From: Streptomycetales bacterium | Lineage (GTDB): Bacteria; Actinomycetota; Actinomycetes; Prado026 | DNA: 11,141 nt | Assembly (NCBI GenBank): GCA_025361995.1 | Contig: JANYIP010000089.1 | Location: 1 to 11,141 of the forward strand | Reading direction: 5' to 3' | Shown: piece after piece, positions 1 through 6,437 of the stretch | Numbering within the stretch: the first letter of the stretch is position 1 | Layout: each line of letters begins with the position of its first letter | The notes under the pieces: generated by a model | What the model saw: only the letters and a program-made list of their open reading frames with translations | Told to the model about the DNA's origin: nothing | The model's database searches: none | Translations under genes and position numbers: made by a program

Positions 1-92
1 CGGTGACACGCCGCACCGGACCGGACATCTCTCAAGATCGACGGGAGTACGTGGGTACGCAGGGGGGCGGGGCAGCCGGTAGCCTCTGCGGC

Positions 93-177
93 GGAGGATT
101 CGCATAGTGGCCGAGTGCGCACGCTTGGAAAGCGTGTAAGGGGCAACCCTTCGCGGGTTCAAATCCCGCATCCTCCG
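93..177 (+). tRNA. tRNA-Ser, anticodon GGA
   Basis: The cloverleaf can be folded by eye. The acceptor stem GGAGGAT (93-99) pairs with ATCCTCC (170-176), followed by discriminator G177. The anticodon stem CACGC (120-124) pairs with GCGTG (132-136) around the loop TTGGAAA, putting anticodon GGA at 127-129, which reads UCC and UCU serine codons. A long variable arm (about 137-152) marks a class II tRNA such as Ser. The T-stem GCGGG (153-157) pairs with CCCGC (165-169) around TTCAAAT. The 3' CCA is not encoded, since the bases after G177 are CTC. A TAGCCT hexamer at 80-85 could be a -10 element, but no convincing -35 is visible. Positions 1-92 show nothing else I can support. No terminator is obvious before the convergent gene end at 202. 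Confidence 0.96.
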
Positions 178-201
178 CTCGAGCAGAACCCGCCCAGCCA
201 G

Positions 202-1779
202 TCAGCGGCTGCGCTTCTTGGCGTTGCCGAACATGCCGCGCAAGATCTCCCGGCCCAGCGTCGCCGCGGCGGCCACCGCGAAGGCCTTGACCGCCGGCGT
301 CATCGCCTTGCCGATCTCCTCCGCCACGCTGGGCTCCGCCTTCGGCGCCCGCGCGGGAGCAGGAGCCGGAGCAGGTGCGGCAGGAGCAGCGACGGTCGGA
401 GCCGGAGCCAGCCGGGCAGCCAGCCGCTCGTACGCTGAGTCACGGTCGATCGCGGTGCCGTACTTGGGCTGCAGCGACGAGGCCGCGACCGAGGCCGCCA
501 TCATGGCCGGGTCGGACGGCCCCATCAGCGACTGCGGCGCCCGCAACCGGGTCCAGGCCACCGGCGTGGGAGCCCCGCGGGCGGACAGCACGGTGACCAC
601 GGCCTCGCCGATCCCCAGCTGGGTGAGCAGGTCTGCGAGGTCGTACCCGGAGTTGGGGAAGGTGGACACTGTCGCCTTCAGCGCCTTGGCGTCGTCCGGG
701 GTGAACGCGCGCAGCGCGTGCTGCACCCGGTTCCCGAGCTGGGCCAGGACGTCGGACGGCACGTCCTTCGGGGTCTGCGTGACGAAGAAGATGCCGACAC
801 CCTTGGAGCGGATGAGCCGCACGGTCTGGGTCACCGACTGCAGGAAAGACTTGGAGGCGTCGGTGAAGAGCAGGTGCGCCTCGTCGAAGAAGAAGACGAG
901 CTTGGGCTTGTCGACGTCACCGACCTCGGGCAGGTCTTCGTAGAGGTCGGCGAGCAGCCACATCAGGAAGGTCGAGAAGAGCGCGGGCCGGTCCTGCACG
1001 GCGGGGAGCTCCAGGATCGAGACCAGGCCACGGCCGTCCGGTGCCAGCCGCAGCAGCTCGCGGGTGTCGAACTCCGGCTCCCCGAAAAACACCTCGGCCC
1101 CCTGGTCCTGGAACCCGATCAGCTCGCGCAGGATCACCCCGGCGGTCGCCTTCGACAGCCCGCCCAGCCCGTCGAGCTCGGACTTGCCGCCGTCACTGAC
1201 GAGGTACGCGATGACCGCGCGCAGGTCCTTCAGGTCGAGCAGGGCCAGGCCGGCCTTGTCCGCGTAGTGGAAGACCAGGCCGAGGGACGACTCCTGCGTC
1301 TCGTTCAGGCCCAGGACCTTGGAGAGCAGGGTCGGGCCGAACGAGGTCACGGTCACCCGGATCGGGATCCCGGTGCCCTGACCGCCCAACGAGTAGAACT
1401 CGGACGGGAACGAGGCGGCGGCCCAGGCCTCTCCGACGTCAGCCGCCCGGGTGGTCACCTTGTCGTTCGGTACGCCCGGTGAAGCCATCCCGGAGAGGTC
1501 GCCCTTCACATCGGCGAGGAACACCGGCACGCCCTGCGCCGACAGCTGCTCGGCCATGAGCTGCAGCGTCTTGGTCTTGCCCGTACCGGTCGCTCCCGCG
1601 ACGAGGCCGTGCCGGTTCAGCATCTCCAGCGGGATCCGTACGCCGACGCCCGGGTGGGAGGTGTTGTCGGTGACCAGGGCGCCCAGCTCGAGGACCGGTC
1701 CGGTGAACGCGTACCCGGCCTTGACGCTGGCGACGATGGCCTCAGAGCTGGCGTCAGAGCCGGTGAGGGTGTCTGTCAT
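202..1779 (-). CDS. HerA-like ATPase, DUF853 (YjgR-type) family
   Basis: A 525-aa P-loop ATPase of the HerA/FtsK-like superfamily, matching the DUF853 group typified by E. coli YjgR. Walker A is GATGTGKT at residues 62-69, and Walker B ends in DEAH at 299-302 after a hydrophobic FFF run. The stretch RLIRSKGVGIFFVTQTP followed by LGNRVQHALRAFTPDD is the family's sensor and arginine-rich region. Residues 458-479 are a Pro/Ala-rich linker leading to a conserved-looking basic tail (GREILRGMFG). Length is normal for the family (about 500 aa). I start at the ATG at 1777-1779, because the open frame upstream to 2085 is antisense to the next gene and the family begins near this point. Upstream, TAGGCT (1788-1793) lies 8 nt away and no strong Shine-Dalgarno is visible, so a leaderless mRNA is possible. 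HerA proteins are hexameric DNA translocases; the role of DUF853 members is not established. The gene converges with tRNA-Ser and diverges from the operon at 1816. Confidence 0.93.
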   Translation of the reverse strand: MTDTLTGSDASSEAIVASVKAGYAFTGPVLELGALVTDNTSHPGVGVRIPLEMLNRHGLVAGATGTGKTKTLQLMAEQLSAQGVPVFLADVKGDLSGMASPGVPNDKVTTRAADVGEAWAAASFPSEFYSLGGQGTGIPIRVTVTSFGPTLLSKVLGLNETQESSLGLVFHYADKAGLALLDLKDLRAVIAYLVSDGGKSELDGLGGLSKATAGVILRELIGFQDQGAEVFFGEPEFDTRELLRLAPDGRGLVSILELPAVQDRPALFSTFLMWLLADLYEDLPEVGDVDKPKLVFFFDEAHLLFTDASKSFLQSVTQTVRLIRSKGVGIFFVTQTPKDVPSDVLAQLGNRVQHALRAFTPDDAKALKATVSTFPNSGYDLADLLTQLGIGEAVVTVLSARGAPTPVAWTRLRAPQSLMGPSDPAMMAASVAASSLQPKYGTAIDRDSAYERLAARLAPAPTVAAPAAPAPAPAPARAPKAEPSVAEEIGKAMTPAVKAFAVAAAATLGREILRGMFGNAKKRSR

Positions 1780-1787
1780 GGCTGGGC

Positions 1788-1793
1788 AGCCTA
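1788..1793 (-). promoter_or_regulatory. Candidate -10 hexamer for the DUF853 ATPase gene
   Basis: On the minus strand this reads TAGGCT, fitting the actinobacterial TANNNT -10 pattern, 8 nt before the ATG at 1779. Transcription would start at or next to the start codon, giving a leaderless message. No recognisable -35 element is present. Its outer part overlaps the palindrome at 1791-1806. Confidence 0.4.
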
Positions 1794-1806
1794 GTGGGCC
1801 GCCTAG
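1791..1806. promoter_or_regulatory. Imperfect 16-bp palindrome between divergent genes, candidate operator
   Basis: The sequence CTAGTGGGCCGCCTAG has the symmetric form CTAGnnGGCCnnCTAG, with 12 of 16 bases obeying dyad symmetry. It fills the centre of the 36-bp spacer and touches both candidate -10 hexamers (1788-1793 minus, 1804-1809 plus), so a bound protein would block both directions. The identity of any regulator is unknown. The NrtR-like protein at the end of the rightward operon is one candidate by context only. Confidence 0.4.
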
Positions 1807-1809
1807 AAT
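1804..1809 (+). promoter_or_regulatory. Candidate -10 hexamer of the six-gene operon (leaderless)
   Basis: TAGAAT is a near-consensus actinobacterial -10. It is followed by six bases and then the GTG start at 1816, so the transcript would begin at the first codon. No -35 match is seen 17-18 bp upstream. The absence of a Shine-Dalgarno before 1816 agrees with leaderless translation. Confidence 0.55.
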
Positions 1810-1815
1810 CACGGT

Positions 1816-2115
1816 GTGATCTTCAAGCGCGTGGGGGACGGCCGCCCGTACCCCGACCACGGCCTCACCGGTCGAGGCTGGAACGAGATCGCCCCGCGCC
1901 AGGTCCGGCTGTCCGAGCTGGTCACCACCAAGAGAGCCCTCGACCTCGACACGCTCCTCGCGGAAGACTCGACCATATTCGGCGACTTGTTCTGCCACGT
2001 GGTTCGCTGGAAGGACGAGCTCTACCTCGAGGACGGGCTGCACCGTGCAGTCCGCGCCGCCCTGCAACAGCGTCACGTCCTGCATGCTCGCGTGTACGAC
2101 CTGGAGGCCTCATGA
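1816..2115 (+). CDS. Conserved 99-aa actinobacterial protein, possible ParB/sulfiredoxin-like fold
   Basis: A small soluble protein with no signal peptide or membrane segment. It starts with MIFKRVGDGRPYPDHGL. The middle RQVRLSELVTTKRALDL and the tail DLFCHVVRWKDELYLEDGLHRAVRAALQQRHVLHARVYDL resemble the layout of ParB/Srx-type domains: a strand with a Leu-rich helix, then a strand with a D-G-x-H-R helix and a final strand. That similarity is my inference. From memory, homologues are sometimes annotated as VapB-family antitoxins, but no VapC-like toxin lies nearby, so I do not adopt that name. The start is the GTG directly after the -10 at 1804-1809. It is the first gene of the operon; its stop overlaps the next ATG (ATGA at 2112-2115), and the next gene's GGAGG (2103-2107) lies inside it. 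Function unknown. Confidence 0.8.
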   Translation: MIFKRVGDGRPYPDHGLTGRGWNEIAPRQVRLSELVTTKRALDLDTLLAEDSTIFGDLFCHVVRWKDELYLEDGLHRAVRAALQQRHVLHARVYDLEAS

Positions 2116-2750
2116 CGACGCTCAGCCCGTCCGGCTCGTCACGGCGTCGGTCGAATGCGCTCCCGGTCACCCTCGCGGTGGTGGCCGCCCTGGCGGTCGG
2201 CCTCGGTGGCGGCTGGTGGTTCGCCGGGCGCAGCACTTCCACGCCGGTCGTCGCCGCGAGCAGCGGGCCTACCTGCCACTCGGGTACGGGTTCGCCGAGC
2301 GGCTCAGCCTCCACGTCAGCGTCGAAATCAGCCAGCAAGTCCGGCTCCCCCGCCTCGACCAAGAAGCCGGCCAGCAAGCCGGCTGGCGCGCTCCCCCTGC
2401 CAGGCACGATCACCGTCAACGTGTACAACGCGACCACCCGCAAGGGCCTGGCGAAGAGCACCAGCGTCGAGCTGGCTGCGCGCGGCTTCCACACCGCCAA
2501 GGTGACCAACGACCCGTCGAAGAAGATCATCGCCGCGTCGGCCGAGATCCGCTTCGGGCCGGCCGGCGCGCAAGCCGCCCAGGTCGTGGCCGCGCAGGTC
2601 ATCGGCGCCGTTCTCGTCCCTGACAACCGCAAGGACGCGACTGTCGACTTCGTCCTCGGCGAGGGGTTCGCGGCGCTGGCGACACCCGAGCAGGCGACCG
2701 CGGCGATCGCCGCCCTGGCCACGCCCTCGGGTAAGCCCAGCGAGTGCTGA
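2112..2750 (+). CDS. Membrane-anchored LytR C-terminal (LytR_C) domain protein
   Basis: A 212-aa protein with a short basic cytoplasmic N-terminus (SSRRRSN), one membrane segment at about residues 17-38, a Ser/Thr/Lys/Pro/Ala-rich linker (40-97), and a globular domain from about 98 to 186 beginning GTITVNVYNATTRKGLA. That opening, with the later GFHTAKVTND stretch, is typical of LytR_C, the accessory domain found on LytR-CpsA-Psr proteins or alone in actinobacteria. The catalytic LCP domain is absent. The domain should lie outside the membrane. Two cysteines stand out, C55 in the linker and C212 as the last residue. The ATG at 2112 has GGAGG 4 nt upstream (2103-2107) and overlaps the preceding stop, indicating translational coupling. 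The next gene begins directly at 2751. A role at the cell envelope is likely, but the exact task is unknown. Confidence 0.88.
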   Translation: MTTLSPSGSSRRRSNALPVTLAVVAALAVGLGGGWWFAGRSTSTPVVAASSGPTCHSGTGSPSGSASTSASKSASKSGSPASTKKPASKPAGALPLPGTITVNVYNATTRKGLAKSTSVELAARGFHTAKVTNDPSKKIIAASAEIRFGPAGAQAAQVVAAQVIGAVLVPDNRKDATVDFVLGEGFAALATPEQATAAIAALATPSGKPSEC

Positions 2751-3377
2751 GTGCTGGTCCACCCGTGGGACGCCTCCCGCGACACCGCTGAATCCCGCGA
2801 CTTCCTGCTGGCTCACGGGTTCGGTCAGCTGATCGCGGCCGGACGCGGCCGCGACGTCCCCGTCGTCGTGCCGACCCAGTACGCCCTCGAGGACGGCACC
2901 AAAGTGGTCGTGCTGCACCTCGCCCGGCCGAACCCGGTCTGGGCGGCCATCGACGAGAACCCGGTGGTCCTGCTCGCCGTCGCCGGCGACTGGGCGTTCG
3001 TCCCGTCGGCGTGGAAAGCAGTCGGCGCCGAGGACCCCGCCCTGGGGATCCCCACGACGTACTACGCCGCCGTGCAGCTGACCGCCCGGGCCGAGGTGGT
3101 CGACGACGAGGCCGGCAAGGCGGCGATCCTGCGTCTCCAGCAGGGCCTCGCCGACCCCGACGGCGGGTGGGTCGACCCAGCCGAGCACGGCCGGACCCTG
3201 GCGGGGATCCGCGGCCTGCGGCTGCGCGTGACCGACGTGCGGGGGAAGTTCAAGTACGGCGGCAACGTCGACGCCGAGCACCGGCTCGAGGTCGCCGAGC
3301 GGCTCGCTGGGCGGGCCGGCCCCGGCGACCGGGCGGCTCGCGGGCACCTCCTGCGCCGGCTGGCTGACGAGGCCTGA
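2751..3377 (+). CDS. PaiB-like FMN-binding protein (FMN_bind_2 family)
   Basis: A 208-aa protein matching the PaiB/FMN_bind_2 family, split-barrel flavin proteins related to pyridoxamine-phosphate oxidases. Family landmarks appear in order: FGQLIAAG near the N-terminus, HLARPNPVW from H56, the FVPSAWK segment (83-89), IPTTYYAAVQ (100-109), and near the C-terminus the GKFKYGGN stretch (165-172), which replaces the usual GKFKLSQN. B. subtilis PaiB is a negative regulator of sporulation and protease genes, but most family members have no proven role and may simply bind FMN. The only sensible start is the GTG at 2751, immediately after the upstream TGA, so translation probably depends on re-initiation by ribosomes from the preceding gene. 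It sits one base before pncB, so it is co-expressed with NAD salvage; a redox-cofactor-related role would fit but is inference. Confidence 0.85.
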   Translation: MLVHPWDASRDTAESRDFLLAHGFGQLIAAGRGRDVPVVVPTQYALEDGTKVVVLHLARPNPVWAAIDENPVVLLAVAGDWAFVPSAWKAVGAEDPALGIPTTYYAAVQLTARAEVVDDEAGKAAILRLQQGLADPDGGWVDPAEHGRTLAGIRGLRLRVTDVRGKFKYGGNVDAEHRLEVAERLAGRAGPGDRAARGHLLRRLADEA

Positions 3378-3378
3378 G

Positions 3379-4707
3379 GTGGTCGAGCAGGCGGCGTCCG
3401 TCGGGCTCCTCACCGACCGCTACGAGCTGACCATGCTGTCCTCGTTCGTCGAGGACGGCTCGGTCCGCCGGCAGGCGGTGTTCGAGTGCTTCGCCCGCCG
3501 GCTCCCGTCGGGGCGCCGCTACGGCGTGGTCGCCGGTCTCGGGCGGCTCGTCGACCTGCTCGACGGTCTGCGGTTCGCCGAGGCCGACGTCGAGTGGCTG
3601 CTCGCCAACGGCGTCGTCTCGCCGGCGACGGCTGACTACCTGCGCGGGTTCCGGCTCAGCTGCGACATCGAGGCGTACCGCGAGGGAGAGGCGTACTTCC
3701 CGGGATCGCCTGTCCTGACCGTACGCGGTGAGCTGGGGCAGGCGCTGATCCTGGAGACCTTGGTGCTGTCGGTCCTCAACCACGACAGCGCGATCGCGTC
3801 GGCAGCCGCCCGGATGGCCGTCGCCGCACAAGGGCGCCCGCTGATCGAGATGGGCTCGCGCCGTACGCACGAGCGCGCCGCGGTCGCCACCGCCCGGGCC
3901 GCGTACCTGGCGGGGTTCGCCACGACCAGCAACCTCGCCGCGGGCCTGCTCTACGGCATCCCGACGGTGGGGACTGCAGCGCACGCCTTCACCCTGGCGC
4001 ACCGCAGCGAGAAGGTCGCCTTCGCCTCGCAGGTCGCGGCGCACGGTCCGGGGACCACGCTGCTCGTCGACACCTACGACATCGAGGCCGGCATCCGGAC
4101 CGCGGTCGAGGTCGCAGGCCTGCAGCTGGGTGCCATCCGGATCGACTCCGGCGACCTCGCCGAAGAGGCTCGCCGGGCTCGTACCCTGCTGGACTCGCTC
4201 GGCGCGACGTCCACCCGCATCACCGTCACCTCCGACCTGGACGAGTACCTGATCACCGCGCTGACCGACGCCCCGGTGGACGCGTACGGGGTCGGGTCAC
4301 GGGTGGCCACCGGATCCGGCCACCCCACCGCGGGCATGGTCTACAAGCTGGTCGCCGTGGCTGACACCGCCGACCCGGACGCGCCGCTGCGACCGGTGGC
4401 CAAGACCGCAGTCGGCAAGATCAACCTCGGTGGGCGCAAGACCGCGTACCGGGAGATCGGGCTGGACGGGCAGGCCAGGCGCGAGGCGGTCACCCTCGAC
4501 GGGGCCGAGCTGGCGCCGTCCGGGGCGACCTGGCGCCGGCTGCAGGTCGAGGTGATGCGCGGCGGCGAGATCGTCCACCAGCCCAGCCTGGAACAGATCA
4601 GGGAACACCACCGCATCAGCCGGGCCGAGCTGCCGGCCGCTGCGCTCGAGATCGCACACGGCGAGCCGACGCTCACCGCAGAACCGACAGGAGATGTCCC
4701 GAGATGA
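3379..4707 (+). CDS. pncB: Nicotinate phosphoribosyltransferase
   Basis: A 442-aa enzyme that converts nicotinate and PRPP, coupled to ATP hydrolysis, to nicotinate mononucleotide, the first step of the Preiss-Handler route to NAD. Family landmarks visible are LLTDRYELTML at the N-terminus, EMGSRRTHE (157-165), GTAAHAF with H202 at the position of the histidine phosphorylated in this family, IDSGDLAEEAR from residue 255 (phosphate binding), and YGVGSRVATG from residue 303. The length is normal. The start is the GTG at 3379, two bases after the upstream stop, with GAGG at 3369-3372 as a modest Shine-Dalgarno. The 3' end overlaps the pncA start (ATGA at 4704-4707), pairing the enzyme with the one that makes its substrate. 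The NrtR-like gene two positions downstream is the probable regulator. There are no signs of damage. Confidence 0.96.
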   Translation: MVEQAASVGLLTDRYELTMLSSFVEDGSVRRQAVFECFARRLPSGRRYGVVAGLGRLVDLLDGLRFAEADVEWLLANGVVSPATADYLRGFRLSCDIEAYREGEAYFPGSPVLTVRGELGQALILETLVLSVLNHDSAIASAAARMAVAAQGRPLIEMGSRRTHERAAVATARAAYLAGFATTSNLAAGLLYGIPTVGTAAHAFTLAHRSEKVAFASQVAAHGPGTTLLVDTYDIEAGIRTAVEVAGLQLGAIRIDSGDLAEEARRARTLLDSLGATSTRITVTSDLDEYLITALTDAPVDAYGVGSRVATGSGHPTAGMVYKLVAVADTADPDAPLRPVAKTAVGKINLGGRKTAYREIGLDGQARREAVTLDGAELAPSGATWRRLQVEVMRGGEIVHQPSLEQIREHHRISRAELPAAALEIAHGEPTLTAEPTGDVPR

Positions 4708-5354
4708 CGTACGCGCCGAGCAGCCCGAGCAGCCCGAGCACGGCGCTGCTGATCGTCGACGTGCAGAACGACTTCGTCACCGGGACGCTCCCCGTCCCTG
4801 GTGGCGCCGACGTCGCCGCCGCGATCACGGCGCATCTGCGGGCAAACCCGAGCAGGTACGCCCTGGTGGTCGCCTCGCAGGACTGGCACGACCCGGTCGG
4901 GGACAACCGCGGGCACTTCGCGGCGGCGACAGCGGACCCGGACTACGCGCTCACCTGGCCGCGGCACTGCGTACGCGACGAGCCGGGCTCGCAGTACCAC
5001 CCGGCGCTGGACAGCGCGCTCGTCGACGTCCACGTACGCAAGGGCCAGGGCGCCCCGGCGTACTCGATGTTCGAGGCCGTCGACCCGGCCGGCCGCGGCG
5101 TGGCTGACACCCTGCGCGAGGCGGGGATCGGTGCCGTCGACGTCGTGGGCCTGGCCACCGACTACTGCGTACGCGCCACCGGGCTCGACGCCCGAGCTGC
5201 CGGTCTGGACGTACGCCTGCTGACCGATCTCGTCGCCGGGGTCACGCCGGCGACCTCGGCAGCAGCCATGGCCGAGCTGGACGCCGCAGGTGTCGAGCTC
5301 GTCGAGTCAGGCGCGCCGGCCGGGCCCACTGGGTCCACGGAGGCGGCGCGGTGA
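4704..5354 (+). CDS. pncA: Nicotinamidase (isochorismatase-fold hydrolase)
   Basis: A 216-aa hydrolase that deamidates nicotinamide to nicotinate, feeding the adjacent PncB. Comparison with M. tuberculosis PncA gives a full catalytic triad: D19 (LLIVDVQNDF), K113 (VRKGQG) and C155 (LATDYCV). The metal site is also present: D60 and H62 (SQDWH), H71 and H88 (WPRHCV). The loop between H62 and H71 is longer than in the mycobacterial enzyme. The ATG at 4704 overlaps the pncB stop and has AGGAGA (4689-4694) 9 nt upstream; an ATG at 4694 is in the wrong frame. The first 13 residues form a low-complexity PSSPSSPS extension encoded by a 9-bp tandem repeat, which most homologues lack. In mycobacteria this enzyme activates pyrazinamide. 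The stop overlaps the GTG of the next gene (GTGA at 5351-5354). Confidence 0.95.
   Translation: MTYAPSSPSSPSTALLIVDVQNDFVTGTLPVPGGADVAAAITAHLRANPSRYALVVASQDWHDPVGDNRGHFAAATADPDYALTWPRHCVRDEPGSQYHPALDSALVDVHVRKGQGAPAYSMFEAVDPAGRGVADTLREAGIGAVDVVGLATDYCVRATGLDARAAGLDVRLLTDLVAGVTPATSAAAMAELDAAGVELVESGAPAGPTGSTEAAR
4716..4740 (+). repeat. 9-bp tandem repeat, 2.8 copies, inside pncA
   Basis: The unit CCGAGCAGC occurs at 4716-4724 and 4725-4733, with a partial third copy at 4734-4740. It keeps frame and encodes the PSSPSSPS extension before the first beta strand of PncA. Copy-number change would alter the N-terminus by three residues without breaking the frame. Confidence 0.8.
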
Positions 5355-6055
5355 CCACGCACGAGCCGAACGCCTTCGCCCTGACCGTCGACCTGGCGAC
5401 GTTCACGATCCGCGACGGGGTGTTCAGCGTCCTGCTCGTGCAGCGCGGCGCCGAGCCGTTCCGCGGGCGCTGGGCGCTCCCGGGCGGCTTCGTCGAGCCC
5501 GACGAGTCAGTGGAGTCGGCGGCCTGGCGCGAGCTCGTCGCCGAGACCGGCATGCCACGCTTCCCCGGTCACCTGGAACAGCTCCGGACGTACGGGGACG
5601 CCGGGCGCGACCCGCGGATGCGCGTGGTGTCCGTCGCGCACGTCGCCTTCGCGCCCGACCTCCCCGACCCCACCGCCGGTGCCGCCGCCACTGCCGCGCG
5701 CTGGTGGCCGGTCGAGGATCTCGAGGAGGTCCCGCTCGCCTTCGACCACGCCGAGATCCTCACGGACGCGATCGAGCGGGTGCGCTCCAAGCTCGAGTAC
5801 ACGACGCTGGCCACCCGCTTCGTCACCGAGCCGTTCTCGCTGAAGGACCTCTACCGCGTCTACCAGGCGGTCTGGGATTTCGCCCCCAGCCTGCCCAGCT
5901 TTCGTCGAAAGGTCTTGTCCACCAACGGCTTCGTCGTCCCCGTGACGACGCCTGGCTCGGCCGACCCGGTGCTGCTCTACCGACGGGGCAGCGCTGACGT
6001 CCTGCAGCCCGCCATGCTCCGCAGCGCCCCCGACGAGTCCGACGAACGCGAGTAG
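5351..6055 (+). CDS. nrtR: NrtR-type Nudix/winged-helix regulator of NAD metabolism
   Basis: A 234-aa two-domain protein. Residues 8 to about 140 are a Nudix fold (NAFALTVDLATFTI start, WALPGGFVEPDES core). The C-terminal part from KLEYTTLATRF through FSLKDLYRVYQAVW to SFRRKVLSTNGFVVP is the winged-helix region typical of NrtR repressors, which bind DNA and respond to ADP-ribose. The Nudix box spans 46-68 with G46, E52, R60, E61, E65 and G67 present. A64 replaces a metal-binding glutamate (MutT E56), so hydrolysis is probably weak or lost, as in known NrtR proteins. It is the last gene of the operon, GTGA-coupled to pncA, which agrees with a regulator of pncB-pncA. An active ADP-ribose pyrophosphatase is the alternative. 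It ends 14 bp before a convergent gene, with no visible terminator between. Confidence 0.88.
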   Translation: MTTHEPNAFALTVDLATFTIRDGVFSVLLVQRGAEPFRGRWALPGGFVEPDESVESAAWRELVAETGMPRFPGHLEQLRTYGDAGRDPRMRVVSVAHVAFAPDLPDPTAGAAATAARWWPVEDLEEVPLAFDHAEILTDAIERVRSKLEYTTLATRFVTEPFSLKDLYRVYQAVWDFAPSLPSFRRKVLSTNGFVVPVTTPGSADPVLLYRRGSADVLQPAMLRSAPDESDERE

Positions 6056-6069
6056 CCGGGCGACGGGGC

Positions 6070-6420
6070 TCAGCGGGCGATCGCCACGACGGCGCTCAGG
6101 ATCGAGGTGGCGATGCTGATGACGACGGCAGCGACGATCGCCGTACCGAAGTTGTTCAGGGTCAGCACGTTGTCGGCGCGCGAGGTGAGCTCGAGCAGGA
6201 CCGCGTTGATCACGATGGAGAACAGGCCGACCGTGAGGATCCGGATCGGCAGGCTGACGATCCGGATCGCCGTGCCGATCACGAGGTTGATGATGCCGAA
6301 CACCGCAGCCACCCCGAGCAGGGATCGCAGCCCGTTCGTGAGGTGGACTCCCGGGACGATCTTGACCGCGATCGCGATCGCCACAGCCAGGATCAGCCAG
6401 CGGATCACCAGACGCTTCAT
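6070..6420 (-). CDS. YvlD/phage_holin_4_2 family small membrane protein
   Basis: A 116-aa very hydrophobic protein with four predicted membrane segments at about residues 4-22, 32-52, 56-78 and 91-114. The pattern GVHLTNGLRSLLGVAAVFGIINLVIGTAIRIVSLPIRILTVGLFSIVINAVLL matches PF04020 (phage_holin_4_2), named after phage proteins but widespread on bacterial chromosomes, where the B. subtilis member is YvlD. The function of chromosomal members is unknown, and nothing around it suggests prophage. The ATG at 6420 has AGGAG on the minus strand (6427-6431) at 6-nt spacing. The upstream methyltransferase gene ends only 17 bp before, so the two probably share a transcript. Confidence 0.88.
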   Translation of the reverse strand: MKRLVIRWLILAVAIAIAVKIVPGVHLTNGLRSLLGVAAVFGIINLVIGTAIRIVSLPIRILTVGLFSIVINAVLLELTSRADNVLTLNNFGTAIVAAVVISIATSILSAVVAIAR

Positions 6421-6437
6421 GTCTTGCTCCTCATCTC

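Noticed and set aside
93..177. tRNA-Ser as an integration site for a mobile element
   Set aside because: No integrase lies next to it and I saw no repeat of the tRNA 3' end elsewhere in the window.
718..1482. Plus-strand open frame of 254 codons inside the DUF853 ATPase gene
   Set aside because: It is a shadow of the antisense ATPase gene; its residues mirror the complementary codons and no motif is present.
1780..2085. N-terminal extension of the minus-strand DUF853 ATPase to 2085 (about 100 extra residues)
   Set aside because: The extension is antisense to the well-supported 99-aa gene, family members start near the ATG at 1779, and a -10 hexamer lies just upstream of that ATG.
1816..2115. 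VapB-type antitoxin
   Set aside because: No PIN-domain toxin is adjacent, and the residues do not look like a ribbon-helix-helix or AbrB-type antitoxin.
2328..3413. Minus-strand open frame of 361 codons opposite the LytR_C and PaiB-like genes
   Set aside because: It has no recognisable domain and lies opposite genes with clear family motifs and coupled starts.
6070..6420. Prophage remnant signalled by a holin-family protein
   Set aside because: The family is common on bacterial chromosomes and no other phage gene, integrase or att site is visible.
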